Source of the DNA: Xiphophorus maculatus
Lineage: Eukaryota; Chordata; Actinopteri; Cyprinodontiformes; Poeciliidae
Assembly (NCBI RefSeq): GCF_002775205.1
Contig: NC_036457.1
Coordinates: 11,198,996-11,262,995, forward strand
Length of the DNA: 64,000 nucleotides
Direction of reading: 5' to 3'
Position numbers and translations under genes: made by a program. Below are positions 24,006 through 37,184 of this stretch, in pieces; position 1 is the stretch's first letter; each line of letters opens with the position of its first letter. Under the pieces are notes generated by a model. It did no database searches. It was not told where the DNA came from and saw only the letters and a program-made list of their open reading frames with translations.

Positions 24006-25144
24006 CTCATCAGATCTGGGAAGCAGCTCCACACCAAACTGCTTCTCATGTGCATTGGTGCACATTGATGCTGGAACAAGAGGAAGCTATCATCTAACTG
24101 TTCCCACAAAGTTGGGAGCATTCAAAGGTTCAAAATGTCTTGGCATGTTGAGGAATTGCCAGATCCTTTCACTAAAACCAAGGAGTGAAGCCAAACTGCT
24201 GAAAAACAGCCCTGCATCAGTCGCCACAACATTATACTTTACACTTAACATAATGCAGTCAGACTAGTGCTGATTTCCTAGCAACTGCCAAACCCAGGCT
24301 TGTCTATTGGATAGCCATGCTTTATCACTAAAGAGAACTGAAGTAACAACCTGCTTTACACCACTACATCTGACACCTTTCATTGAATTTGGTGATGTGA
24401 GGTTTGGATCAAGCTCTCCAGGCTCCATTCTTACGTTAAATGTAAAGCCGCATGAAGATGGGAGGTGCATTGCTGACTGGAGAAAGTTGGCAACCTCCAA
24501 CTACCATGGACCTCAGCATCACCTCACTTCGTTTACCACAAACAGTTAACTGTTAAATATGTAATAGTGGAAAAATGTCAGTATTAGACTTGTTGCTCAG
24601 GAAGCATCTTATACCATGCTGGAGTTTACTGATCTCCTGAAAGCGACCCCTTGTTTCACAAATTTTGTAGCAGTAGCAGAAGGGAAATTGGGTGAGCTAC
24701 AACAGGAACGACAGGCAGAAAGGCCAGTGCTCAATAGTTGATTTGCATGGCTCCCAGCAACTTCTTTTAAATATGAAAGCCTCACCTAGGCCCAAGGGGA
24801 GGAGGGTGATAGAGAAACACGGACACACACAGTTTTTGACAATTCTTCGCAGTTCCCTACAATTTCCCATTCTGACAAAAAAACTCTTGCCGATAGTCCT
24901 CAATCTCTAAGCGCATAGCAGCGCTAGGTGTCAATAGCTGTCGAAAATCCCTCATTTCTTGCAGTGATCCATGTCTCAGTGCTGGATTTTATACTATTGC
25001 GGCCACATGTGTTTTAGGGACACCCACATTCAATGATTCTGATGGTTAACAATTTTAAGAAAGGCCTGTACTGAATAAGACTTGAATGCTGAATCAAAAT
25101 TATTTGGTGATTCACAAAGTTTGTATTTTTTCACATTTACCTCC

Positions 25145-25560
25145 CTTAAAGGTAGGATGTTACGTATTTTTCAGGTTCATATAGCCATTTTATAGCTATG
25201 CTATATTAGATTTTTCTGAAAATACTGTTTGTGTCAAAAACAGCTTCAACGAAATTTGATTTTGCATCATAGTCATATCTGACTCCTTCAATTTGACTTC
25301 TTCAAATTAGCCTCCATCTCTTTAAGAACCGTATCCAACAATTCCCCTTCAGCATGTCAATGCAACAATATTTCTCCATGCTGTTTACTGATTCCAATTA
25401 AAGCCATTCGTAGGAGCGTTGGACTTAGAAGTCGTTTGTATGATAAACTCAGCCGAAGCACAGTTCCAACAGGTGTTTGCTAATTGCTGCTGCCGCTAGT
25501 CTACGGGAGCCATGTGGGCATGGCGTGTGAGAAAGGTTCTTTATGAGGCAGAAGCTTAAT
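25145..25560. repeat. dispersed repeat, related to 39230-39590
   Basis: Shared blocks between the two places include CATCTCTTTAAGAA versus CTGTCTCTTTAAGAAG, CAATTCCCCTTCA versus ACTCCCCCTTCAA, and the AGTxGTTTGTATGxTAA...CAACAGGTxTTTGCTAATT block. The order is the same in both, which indicates two diverged copies of one element. I cannot assign its class. Confidence 0.5.
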
Positions 25561-26150
25561 TGGATCTACAGCGCAAGAAAGAGCTTTGGGTAAATAGCCA
25601 GTGCACTGCATCAACCTACGCTAAGGAACCCAAATGGCTACCACACGAGATTCAAAATGTTCTCAAACATTCACAAAAGAATCAAAGCTACACTTCATGT
25701 ATGTCTTTTAAGAGGGAATAACATTACAACATATAAAGCTCAAATGCTGATTTTCCATAATACCCCTCTGAAAGAATTTCAATACTTTTCCCTTCTCATT
25801 TTTCACAAATTTTATAAATACACCACCCTTTTCTCCACCCATTTTTATTGAGGCTTTAACAAAACTACATTTAACCTTTTGTGGAAATTTACACATGTAA
25901 AGAAGATGGATTTGTGAACAAATGAAACACCTTTTCAATTAGATTGATTCACTTTAATGATCAAAGTAAACCAGAAGAATCAGCACTGCTCTAAATGTCA
26001 CTGGTAAGACATCTACAATACTGTAGCATAGGACTGTAATGATCTCTGACAGTTATGGTACAGTTATATTGATAAGTGCTTTTGTGGCAACCAAGATGTA
26101 TCAGGTTGGTTGATTATGCAGGTTCTTCTCTGAGATCTTGTGAGATCTTG

Positions 26151-26969
26151 TTAGGAGTTCTTCTCCAGAAAAGCTTTGCAGCAGCGTAGGCACTGTTCAT
26201 ACACATTTTCAAAGTCTGCATCGCTTCCCTGAGGGATAAAACACAAGACAAGCTTCAGTAAATAACTTGCATTGGGTTGAGAGATAAAAATAGACAAACG
26301 CACTCTTATGAATGTAAAGGGGAAAAATGTGAAATGACAGCAACCTTTTCAGCCAGAACATTGTTTTCCCCTCTTACTGAGTACCAAATTAAAGCAAAGC
26401 AGATGCCAAGAGGTTTACTGAATGGTAAAACCCACACTCAAATTCAGACACATTAGTACTTTTCCAACATAAAGCCAAAAGAGACGTTAGTGTCTCTGAA
26501 ACTCTGGTCTCTTCGGTTCTTGAGGGTTTTGGCACATACCTTGTTTTTTGTGAACCTGTACAACTAATCGGCTGGAGTCACTTCTATTTTCCAACTATAT
26601 TTTTTCTGTTAAAACAATTCCACTCCAGAAAAACAGGAAATATTTATAATATTTGATACACTCTCTGAACTTGTTTTTAAATCTCAACTACTGAGAATCA
26701 AACATATATTTGTTAAAGTAAATGTCTTCATTCGCCTTAAACATTTTGTCACATAAAAACCACAAACAAACATACTTTACTGTGAGTTTTGCATTACATC
26801 AATATAAGGTTACACATAACTGTAACATGGAGAAAAAAATAATGAATGGATATCATAATTTTTACGAATACAAATTGTGTCCACTTGAATTTAGCACCAA
26901 ATGTACAACCTAGATCAATGCTTCCAAATAATATGTACACATTCATATATTAATGTGTGCATGATTGCT

Positions 26970-27017
<48 letters not shown>

Positions 27018-30000
27018 CTGTAGTTCCTATTCTAAATAAATAATAAAGGATTATTTTATTGTATTCTGAAAGAACTGCAACTGCAGCGAAAGGTGGTTTT
27101 AAAACATTTTGACTTGGAGGGCCTAAATGCAAATACATGCTAACTTCTAAAAAAAAAAAAAAACAAATCAAAACAAAGTCTTACTGTTATTTTACTTCAC
27201 AACTATTAAAATGGTGTTTGTCTCTTACATACTATCTCAATAGAACACATTTAGGTTTGTGTTTATGACGTGCTAAAATGTGAAAAAAAGTTCAAGGAGT
27301 ATGAATACATCTGCAATGTGAAGTTGCTCAGCTGGGAGAATTTTACTATAAACTATAGGCGGTGTCACATATGGATATTTATGATGGATGTTAGAAGAAA
27401 AACTCAGACCACAAATATTTGAACTGATTTGGGTGCAGTTGCTAGATCGTTTCTGAATGAGGCTATCTGCTTATCTGACAAAACACCAGATTATAGAACG
27501 CTATAAAATTTTGTAAACCTAGTACGCAATCTGTTGAGGAGTAGAACAAAACTGGCCCAATTTGGATAATAAACAGCAAAAAGGAGGAAATGATGCGTTC
27601 TGTAAGGCTGCAAAGCTTATCCTCATCCCTCCTGCAGAGAATAAAGCAACACATGTCTCCATTTATTTTGACACAGCAACACTGATTGTCTACCTGCTCA
27701 TTTTGTGGTCATCAAATGGGTTGTTGGCGGCGGTCCACAACCAAAGTGGTGTTAAATATTCAAAGAAAAACCACAAAGCATATCAGAAGCTCTGGTAAGT
27801 AGAGCTAGAAAGCCCCTGAATGCTGTGCAATAAAGTGAGACATCCAAACCACGCCTAATATAACTATCCACACTTATATATTAACTGTTGAGCCACAATG
27901 TGTTCCTCCGGCCACAACCCTAACAACACTCTTCTGTACGTTTTATTTAGGGCTGGTGTTCCAAGAAGAATAACTCAGCCGATGAAAACAGGAAGAAACA
28001 GATCATATACAGCCAACAGAAATCTGCAGCACTTCTTTCTTCAAGACCATACATGACATTAGTTAGTTATTGTGAGATTATTCTAAATACTTTCAGGAAA
28101 CATAAGATTTGCCAATCTTCGGTGATATGTCATGAATGTAAATCAGTGTGTTATCAATGTATTGTGTGCTCTGAAACCTTCCACTACTTCTGCCTTTTTT
28201 CATCCACAACCCTCAAGAAAGATAAAAAGGAGCCAAGAAACCCAGTCCAAATCCTCTGGCTGGGCTTCCGACTGCTGAGTATGAAAAGAACAAAAGAGAC
28301 GAGCCAGCCACGGAACGTGGAAAGCCAAACCAATCGGAAAATAAAAGAAAAGAAAAAAAAACAGACGAAAAGTAGACTTTTGTTGCAGTCCAAGTAATTA
28401 CAGTTCGGTTAAAAAAAGCCACTGCAATGAGCACAGGTCTGGAAAGGTTGTGAAACATGTTTTTTGGAGCTAGTAACTGATCTGTTTTATTAACGCAATC
28501 TGCACTGTTTTGCTTTGGAGCTGATTACTGCAAGAAACGTGCTTCGAAAAGATCGAATATCTCCCTTTGGACTCTGAATTCTCTCTAGAACTACCACATG
28601 CACCTGAACATGGCAAAGTTCATCCAAAGACAAAATACTAACAAAAATACTATCCAAAATGTTGTTAGATAACAAAAACATTAAAAAGAAGCAGCCCGTA
28701 AAGGACAAGCTGATCAACATCATCAGCTATGCATTTTAAGTTCAGGCAATCTGTTTTATCAGTTTTGTACGTGGAGCAATATGGTGCACATGATTCCTCT
28801 TGATATTTCTATCCACCAACATTTGGGGAAAACCTGAGAAAATTTGTTTTTTTACAGAGAAAAGTGGGAAGTAAAATGTATAAAATTCAATAAGAGAGGA
28901 TGTGACTGATTAATAAAGACGTATGAACCGTATTAGTTCTGTTGCTTTGTTTGCAGACATTTGAAGGTAAAAATGTACAGAGATAAGAAAAACAGGCCTG
29001 CAGCTAAAGTGAATAATAACAAATAAAGATGTCTGTCTTATGGGTAAAAGAGCTGAAAGCATTCAACTAAAAGTTTTAAATTCTTGGCGATGTGACACAT
29101 TGCTTCACTATCTCCAAATAATGTTCTTTTCTCATGTTCTTTTTTCTATTTCGTCTATTTTACAGAGACAAGTTTTCTGTCAGGTCTTGTTATTTCTATA
29201 AATTGGTTGAGTGCTAATAGAGATATTGTGTTTGAGTAAAGAAAAGCTAAAAAAGGGTGATGTCATATGCATGATGGTATTTAAGCAAACATTAGGAAGG
29301 TTGCAGTGATCTTTATCAGAGATTTTAGGAATATTCAAATAATTAGAAACAATAACAGCTGTGTTCAATCTAACCTCACTCAATAACTGTAGTCACGCAA
29401 CCCACGAAATTCCCTAAATTAAAAAGTATTTTTAAGTTGACTCAAAATCAAAGTGCCTTGTTGAGAGGCTGTTTTAGAATAAAAGCAAAACGTTTTATCC
29501 TAAATCATCAGAACCACATTATTTTAGAGTCACAGTTTGTGCCTCCATACTAACAACCATTATCTTTTGGACATTTGAAGAGAAAGGGCCTTTACAAAAG
29601 CTTTGGGGGAATTGAACAGGAATCCATCCTGTCAAAATAAGAACTTTTAATCCTTTCTCAACTGTGACCACTTTGGCAGTAAGCTTCATTCACCCGTGAC
29701 AGTGTTTTATCAAGATTGAGCTAGAAAACTATTTTCTCATGAACATGTAGCCAAAACAATTATTCCACTGGATTATAATGTCTGCAAACAAAGGCTATTG
29801 CACATGTATGTCAATTTAAAAATTATTCAGAGATAGTAAATGCTAGAATGTAATAATCCAGTTGTGAAAATTGCACATCAATGTAGGCAAAGATCAAGTA
29901 CCCACGTCATGTAAAATGAATCGTTTTTCCACACTTGTTTATTGAATGTGAAGTTTCCAAACTGCTAGGTTATATTTTAATTCTATAGGATTACAGATAT

Positions 30001-33000
30001 TTTCAGTGGTCCGTTTAAGACACGCTTTCAACACAGAACTAGGCTGGCATTATCTTGCAGAAATAACTAAAAGTTTCTTAGCCAGGTTGATTATTAAGTT
30101 ATATAAATCTACACAGTGAATGATGACTGTTTCAGTTTATATTATACTAAAAAAAAAAAAAGTCAATGCAGCAATACAATGTGAGGCAAATCACACTCAT
30201 ATTCACTTTAGAAATAATTTATTTTAAGCGGCCGTGTTTATGACACAACCACATCAAATTTAGGATCTATTTAATAATCAGAAATCTTGAAAATAAACAC
30301 AGCACATGTGATTTTGTTTTAAAATTGAGCAAGGGAAAACAATTTTCCTTAAATACTTACATAATATGGGTCTTTGATGATCCGCTGGTTCTGAGGATCA
30401 TATGAACCGAGAAGCTCGATCTTTGCAGTGGAGGTTTTCACAGACTTGGCCTTCTTGTTCAAGTCACTGTGAAGGAAAAAAAAAGAAACTCATTTGAAGC
30501 AGAGATGAATAGTTCTAAAGGTTTCAGGATACAGCTTCCTTATAATAAACATCCATGTGGTTAATCTTGCCTGAAATCCTTATATAAATTTTGCAGTTTA
30601 TGTCATGGCAAACCTCTGTGCAAAAGTTAGAGAAAGTAATGTGCAAAAAAAAAAAAAAATCAATCAACACATCTCTACTACTTTAGAATGTCAAATCTAA
30701 AGCAGTACAAACAATTAATGAACTCTTTGTCAGGCAACAAAAATATGTGGGAGGAAGAAGGAGGAAGAAAAAAATGGTTAAAGAGCAAAGACAAGGCATC
30801 CAAAGAACTCAGTAAGCAGCTTACAGATCAGATCTGCCATAGGCATGTGATCTCAAAATGATCCCTAAACGTTCAAAGTAGCAAAAAAAAATATCCCTCC
30901 CTATGACCTTTCAGAAGAGCTTAAGAAAGGCTATTGCTCATTAAAGGGAGGCATTGACCGGGGAGTGAGTTATAGCTCAAAGCTACCAACGTTTCTTTTT
31001 TTTTTTTACGTGAATGTGAATGAGCAGCATAGATTCTCAATGCAACACAAGTCCATTCTGAGGGAGTGTTTACTCACCAAGACGAGACACTTAAAACATG
31101 ACCTGGTGTTTTCAGTGCCTGCGTGTCGTCAAGCTGCGATCGACACTCGAAAGGGAAAATAAACTATGCTGCGAGTTGGAATAACCGTACCTCAGGTTGC
31201 TCTCGTCCATGCAGAGTATGTATTCAAAGGTCATGAAGTCATCTTTGGTCACCTGGAAGTGGGATAGAAAAGCAGAAAAAGGCAAATATTAGTTTTGCCT
31301 CTTAGTTGAAACACAGTAAGGTGAGCAGAGGCTCCCGCTGGGCCTTTGGAGAGAGGGGAGAATCCTCAGCAGAAACTATCAATTATTGTTAAGCAAAAAC
31401 TTCTTTCTTTCATCCATATTTCATAATATATATATAAAAAAAACAAGAATAAATAACTTATACTTTAATTACAGAAATTCTGTGATTTACACAGAAGCAA
31501 CAGTTGTAAGTAACCAACTCTATTCAGCAAATTCATGTTTACATTTTATTGTGCATCCAATTATTATTGGCTAAACCTCCACAATAACTTAGTCAAGAAA
31601 CTTGGGCTAATTTTTAAACACAGATTACAAAACAAATCCCGCATATACATTGCTGTGAAAAAGGATTTGCTTCATTACATATTTGTGCTTTTGTTCCCCC
31701 AGGCATAAAAATTGTCTCTGTAACACTTTCTAGATGTTATTCACTTTGTTTTTGATCTCGAATTACTGTAGATCAATGTATGATGATACTTTATGTCAGA
31801 CAATTTCAATATCTTGATTGCATGGGTCTGGCAGTAATTATTTTCAGGATGTGCTTAAATAGCAAAGAAAGGAAATAGCAAATGAGAAACAGGTAAAAAA
31901 TAAATATTTTCTTTTAGACAATGTTACTCATGTAAGAGGAAATTGTTATAACTGAATATTGCAATAAAATAATATTCTCACTCTCCTAAACCTCTTCCTC
32001 ACACATGGTGGTAATGTGTGCCTGTTGAGCTGTGAGCTCAAAGCTGACCTGGCGCTCTCACAGTTTAAATGAAGCAGTGATAATCCGCCATTTAAGAAAG
32101 AAAGTTCTCTTTACAAGCCTTATGGGGATCTTTTACTGATTTGAGTGGAAAAAAATGTGAGTGAGCATGGAGGATCTTATTGAAAATAAGGAGTAAGTGG
32201 AGTAAGACATAAGTTTCAAACCTCTAGATAAAACTCCTGATGAAGCTATGCTGAGATGGTACTGCTCTGTGTAAAAATAAACCAGTTTTTCTTCTAATTT
32301 GAAGGTACTACATTCTGCTTAACTGTTAGCGCAAAGGCAGCATAACAGTAACAAAAGACAGAAATTAAGTTGTAACAGAGCTCATAAAATTATTTTTTTT
32401 TATTAGACCCCCTGCGATAGGCAAAGGTTGTTTATGTTTATGATTTAAATAAATACATGTTTTAAATATTCTGTGTGACTAAAACAGTGCATTTGGTTAA
32501 TAATATGACAAAGCTAAATATATTTTCAGTTGTAAACATTTACATCTGTCATAGTGTAGATTTTAGGTTACATATGCCTACATCTTACAGTGCAACTGAG
32601 CGTTATTTGACATCAAACCCAAAAATTCATCAGTATATTGTCATCCTGCATTCAGTGGGGTGTGCTACATGCAATATTCAGCTACATACAGTATTGTAAT
32701 TAGATATTTTCCTGATATTATACAGGATTTGGTGTGAAAATAAGCTAACTAGAGCTGTGAGCTGTGGCTAACAGAAAATGGCCTTTGATGTTTGTAAAAG
32801 TCTCTAAAACCTGCAAGATAAAGAAGTTACTTATATCACAAAAAGATAATGTGATGCAATTTTGTTACAAAAATAAAATATTTTATTTCGGGGCTTCTCT
32901 AACCATCTTTAGCAGAGGTACCAATACATCTCTTTATCTGGAGCTGCTAAATCCTTCCTACTTATGACAAATATTTCTATTTAATTTTAGACATTTTTCT

Positions 33001-36000
33001 ACCATAGTATAAATAGAACCTCCCACCAACAGATGGTTTAATGATAAAAACTAATATTTGGTCAAAAAAATATTTGTACTCTTGGTTGTGGTGGGGAGGA
33101 ATCGACTCCAAAAAATATATATTTGTCCAACATCAAAACTTAAAAGATGATAAGCAAAATTAATGTGATTACAGGAGGATCATGGTATTTTGGCTAAAGT
33201 TGCTCATTCCTCTAATGTTGACACAATGATAACATATTTACGAGGACGGAATCAAAATTTCAGCTCTCCTAAATCTATAGCCTTGCTGGTTTTTTGATAA
33301 GAGAAAAACATTCCACATTACTTGTTGTAGATGTCATCTGAGAATGTTTGTCTCGTAAAAAAAAAAAAAAAAAACCCTCTTGTTTATTTGGGGATGCAAT
33401 GGTCTGCAGGCAATATCCCAATTGGTCAATTTGCTTATTTGGACATAAGCCTTACCAGAAGTTGAGCTAAGTGGGATGGTGGGAGCAAAGAGAAGTGAGA
33501 GAAATAGGAAGAAAAGACTGATAAAGGAAAAAGGGAAAAAGCTTGTCGGAGCTCATTGTGTGGATTTGGTTGAGTTTAAGCCAGAGGTCTAGCCTTCTGA
33601 TTTAAGCAGATTAAATGTGAGCCTGACTGAATGGGTTTATTGTGAGACAACGCAAGGAGACAGGAGATCTCAGGCAAAGGGTCAGACACCAGAGATGTCT
33701 CACGAAAGAAGACGGAAAAGAGTGTTATAAGGTGATGAGCCAGCATCACATAAAGCTTAAAGTCCTAAGATAGAGAAGTATATGACTGATTCCTAACTTC
33801 TGCTAAAATCTGCTAAAAAAGGATGAAGCTATGATGGGAACGACTACATTTCATTAATTCTGCAGATATGAACATATTGAACAACATTTTAGCATGTCAA
33901 TACGATTTGTATTTTTATAAAGATTATTTTTATTGCAAAAGAAAATAAATAAAACCCAAATAAAGAAGTTGAGTTAAACTGAATTGTTTTCCTTCATAAA
34001 TAGTGTTGCGATAGTTTACTTTTTTAATAAAATGCCATAAATAAATAATGACAATTTCTTTTCTGTTTTATAATGTTATAACATTTATACATTTTAGAAC
34101 AAACAACATTATCTATTAGAGGTAATCAATGCAAACACAAAACATGCACTTTAAAAATGAGAATTTCATTTATAAAGAAGGAAAAAAATGCAAACCAAAA
34201 TGATGCCATTTGAAAAAGCAGTTACCATCTAAAGTTAATACCTGGTCATGTCAGCCAACAAGTATTTTAAGGTCTTCGCTGCACAGTAGATTTAAATAAG
34301 TCACATCCCATCACAACCATGAATAGCCTATTAAAATTTATATTATAGCATCTCAGTCTGGTCAACTTTTTGACTTTTACCAGGCCACTCCAAAATCTTT
34401 TGTTACTCTTTTTTTAAAGCATTATTTATGTGCTTTGTATGACCATCTCACTGAATTACTAAGCTCATAAACCAATGGCTGGACATTCCCCTTCAGAATT
34501 GTCAAAAGTCTTCTGGGTCTTTAAGCAAAAAGTCAACCCCGAGCCATAAATCTTTCACCATATTTGATTATTGGTGGTAAGCTCTTTTTCAAAAAATGTT
34601 TGTTAATTTCATGCCAGATATGTGCATGATGTGCATCATCAACTCATAGTCTATTTTTCAAAGGTTTGCAGATGTGGATCTCCCGATGGATTTCTTACAC
34701 AGAGACCATTTCACCCTAGTCTCCTTTCTGAATTATGAACACTGACTTCAGCTGAAGCAAATGAAGCCTAAAGTGTTTTAGTATTCCTCGATCAGTATGT
34801 TGATGCATTTTTGCAGTAAGTCTGGTCAGCCAGACACTCTTCTGTATGTTTACAGTTCTACATTTTCTCCATTTGTGGGAAACTGGACAGTGATTGACTG
34901 GAATCCAAAAGCAATAGAAATTGTATTTTAGCAAATTCCTGACCGATATGTCAGATGTCACTTTCTATGTTTCTCTTCAATTCCTACATTTCTTCAGATT
35001 AGAATATGACATGTTGCTTTCTGATTTTAACCAAAAAATGTGTTTGATCACTGCTGATTCATGACTTAACAAGGTCATCATAGTTTCAAACAGGTCAGGT
35101 GTGCTTGGATGCTATTTTTCACTTAGAGCCGCAGTAGGTAATTTTTAAAAACGTATTTTTAACATATTTGAACTATCATCATGTCCTCAAGGTATAACAT
35201 GACATACACAATTTTAAAAAAAAGAAAAAACAATCTGTAGCTCTGCTGATTGCTCCTAATGTTACAGGAAAATGGCAAACAACAGAAAATTGTGAGAAAA
35301 CACACTAATGAGGTGAGTGGCGCCACGGATCATCCAGTTGTACCTGTCGAGCCCTATGGCTTGTCTCAATGCCATGCTTCCTCAGGCAAGCCAGACCACG
35401 GGTGTCCGGTGAGCTGCCTGTATTCCAGTCAGATGTGGCACCACTGTCTATGACCCACTGCAAGAACAGAGCACAGAAAGGGGCCGCTAGCTACCGCTAC
35501 GTGTAGAAGAGCGTGATCGTACCTGCCTGGCCACATGACTCATGGGCACGCCATGTCTCTTCATGCAGGCTTGACCGCGGTGGTCTGGAGTGTTTCCAAT
35601 TTCATAGGTGGAGGTGGCAGCACTGTCTATCCTCCACTAGGCAAATCAGGGCATGGAGAGTAACAATAGATCAGAACTGGGTCATAATGTCAAATGAGTA
35701 GAAGTTGAAGATGGTTTAGAATTTGGTGTTTTAAATATCTATAAGGATCATTGATTCATTTTTTACTTAGTTAAATACGTACACTAAAAGTGTAGAAAAT
35801 TTCTAATAACATCTTTAAATGATTTATTATACAGAATACTTACTGTATTGTGGTATTTAATAAAAACATGATGTCAATACTTCTTAAAGCTTTCAAAAGG
35901 TATCTACATCTTCAATAAAATATGATTTTGGAGAAGCATCTGCAAACACTGTGGAGCTGAATATAGTTTGCACACTGTAATAACTATAGCCAAATTACCA

Positions 36001-37155
36001 AAATATTTTAATATATTCCTTACTACATTTGCAAAAGCAAAAACAAAACAACAATAAAAGATGGATGTTTTACACTTTATTTTTTTTTAACAGCTGAAAA
36101 TTTTTTCACAGTCTGTAATGTATCAATAAAATGCAGATGACTTTACCTTATCAACCACTCCAGAATCTGTTGCCATTTTCCTAAACACAGCTTCGGCAAT
36201 GGGAGACCTGCAAATATTCCCTGTTTAAAATCACAAGAGTATTAATAGGATGTTTCAATTCTTTAATATCCTAATTACATTATCTTAAAGAGTGAAGTGT
36301 GAGTTGATCAAAACTTTGATTAACCCAATCCCATTTTCTGGCATCTTATGAAATATTAACCAGAAAACTATTGTTCAGTTCAATTTTAACCTGTTTTAAT
36401 CTGGTGTGATAAAGGTTTATTGGGGGAAAAAAGCAGTCCAGTTAGTTATAAAAATACACAAACTTAATGATCAACAAAATGCATATATCTTTAAGGCACC
36501 CACTCCTCCTCAAACGAAAGTGTACAAATATCAAACAATCAAACGAACAAATATGGGGTAATTATAGAAATTAGGAGCTAAAATGCTGGAGCATTATACT
36601 CGGCTTGTGTAAGTCATGCACAGCAGCGCGACGTCCCGTAAGTGGAACGCAGAATGCTTGCAAGTCAATGTTGATTTTCCAAAATAGGTTTTGTTAAACT
36701 AATTTACTGCACTAGTTTGGACGTGGCACTAAACGAGTTTTATGAAAAACTGCAGATTAATATGTCAACTTAATTAAGGTTCATAGTGGCAATAAAAACG
36801 GTGAAACCAAAACTAAAATGTCAATCCGGTTTACTGTCTCCAAGACATTGTAAACCGGACTGACTTAAGTTCAGAATGTAGTTATAACATTAAAACATGT
36901 TTTATGAGTAAAGGGTCTTTCATTTATGCTTTATGGCCCCGAAGAGCAACTTTAATGACAGTACCGGGAAGACAAGCTAGCTGGAAATCTGACGCTAACT
37001 CGGTTTAAGAAACAAACTGGTGAACCAATGAAACCATAAGAACTTGCATGTATTCTATATGTGGTGTTTGATTTAAACATTGTTGCGGATAGGTTATAAA
37101 AGACGCTCTTACCCAGGCAAACGAACAGAACTGACTTCGAACCGGTGGCCGCCAT
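26151..37155 (-). CDS. acp1: low molecular weight protein tyrosine phosphatase
   Basis: ACP1 is a cytosolic 18-kDa phosphatase that dephosphorylates phosphotyrosine in signalling proteins such as receptor kinases. Coding exons, minus strand, are 37113-37155, 36147-36220, then either 35523-35636 or 35344-35457, then 31191-31252, 30361-30466 and 26151-26228. All junctions are GT-AG and in frame, giving 158 aa, the human length. The N-terminal P-loop VCLGNICRS supplies the nucleophile Cys13 and Arg19, and the general acid Asp130 lies in DPYY. The C-terminal exon encodes [14 protein letters not shown]. The ATG at 37155 is at the same place as in the human protein and sits in a YY1-type site. The two alternative third exons correspond to the human A (fast) and B (slow) isoforms. 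Introns contain Tc1 fossils. Confidence 0.96.
26735..27318. mobile_element. non-autonomous Tc1-like element (probable)
   Basis: The left side has ACATTTTGTCACATAAAAAC plus CACAAACAAACATACTTTAC. The right side has CTAAAATGTGAAAAAAAGTT followed by CAAGGAGTATGAATAC. These resemble the two ends of a common fish Tc1 family as I recall it. The centre holds a long TA repeat instead of transposase. It lies in the last acp1 intron. Confidence 0.45.
26971..27017. repeat. (TA)n microsatellite
   Basis: There are about 23 TA dinucleotides with one C interruption near 27003. Confidence 0.95.
31640..31900. repeat. Tc1-like end fragment
   Basis: ATTGCTGTGAAAAAGGATTT followed by TTTGTGCTTTTGTTCCCCCAG resembles the outer end of another fish Tc1 family (GTGCTGTGAAAAAGTATTTGC, recalled). 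It lies within the acp1 intron upstream of exon 4. Confidence 0.45.
34230..35000 (-). pseudogene. Tc1/mariner transposase fossil in acp1 intron
   Basis: At 34815-34960 the sequence GTAAGTCTGGTCAGCCAGAC and TTTTCTCCATTTGTGGGAAA follows the antisense of the N-terminal helix-turn-helix part of a fish Tc1-like gene (recalled). Upstream pieces such as CAGGCCACTCCAAAATC fit the same family. No open frame remains and ends were not located. Confidence 0.55.
35130..35290. repeat. dispersed fish repeat next to acp1 exon 3A
   Basis: GCCGCAGTAGGTAATTTTT with a following CATGTCCTCAAGG...GACAT block resembles a repeat I have seen in many fish genomes (GCTGCAGTAGGTAACTTTTG). Its class is not clear. It ends about 55 bases from the donor of the A-type exon. 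Confidence 0.45.
35344..35457 (-). CDS. acp1: acp1 alternative exon 3, A type
   Basis: This 114-nt exon encodes residues 40-77 in the isoform that matches human A: it starts [14 protein letters not shown] and ends TSHRARQ. Trp50 and Asn51 (Met counted) are the residues that mark the A isoform in mammals. Acceptor CAG and donor GTACAA are present and the exon is open in frame. Confidence 0.93.
35523..35636 (-). CDS. acp1: acp1 alternative exon 3, B type
   Basis: This 114-nt exon encodes the same residues 40-77 in the B-type isoform: it starts [15 protein letters not shown] and ends MSHVARQ. Tyr50 and Glu51 replace Trp/Asn, as in mammals. Acceptor TAG and donor GTACGA are present. Only 65 bases separate it from the A exon. 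Confidence 0.93.
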
Positions 37156-37159
37156 GTTG
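37149..37159 (-). promoter_or_regulatory. acp1: YY1-like site over the acp1 start codon
   Basis: Minus-strand AACATGGCGGC fits the YY1 consensus AANATGGCGGC, a common arrangement in housekeeping first exons where the motif includes the ATG. Confidence 0.45.
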
Positions 37160-37176
37160 CTGTGGACTCTCCTGAA

Positions 37177-37184
37177 TTACGTCA
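37177..37184. promoter_or_regulatory. acp1: CRE/ATF-like site upstream of acp1
   Basis: TTACGTCA is one base from the CREB/ATF palindrome TGACGTCA and lies 22 bases upstream of the start codon. Activity is inferred only. Confidence 0.4.

Larger units (their letters stand above)
23085..25125 (-). pseudogene. decayed Tc1/mariner transposon, split by a foldback element
   Basis: The minus strand encodes pieces of a Tc1-family transposase. SVLFSDKAWLSNRQAWVW (around 24310-24360) is the region of the second catalytic Asp (consensus VLFSDES...VWVWR), and SMKGVRCSGVKQVV lies just before it. At 23105-23180, 24020-24260 and 24595-24680 the sequence follows a common fish Tc1 gene closely. The frame is broken many times and the catalytic Glu after Asp has become Lys. 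The copy is interrupted at 23257-24011 by the foldback element, and 24690-24960 does not align with the family as I remember it. Confidence 0.8.

Noticed and set aside
23262-24267. Long overlapping open frames on both strands rich in KQKRR or FLFAAFHSGVSS repeats
   Set aside because: They lie in the foldback element. The 54-bp unit is a multiple of three, so frames stay open by arithmetic; no known domain is present.
28053-28397. Frame with a cysteine-rich stretch ([14 protein letters not shown]) inside the last acp1 intron
   Set aside because: It resembles a zinc-binding pattern, but the spacing fits no family I know, the rest is low complexity and the frame lacks splice sites. It is probably chance.
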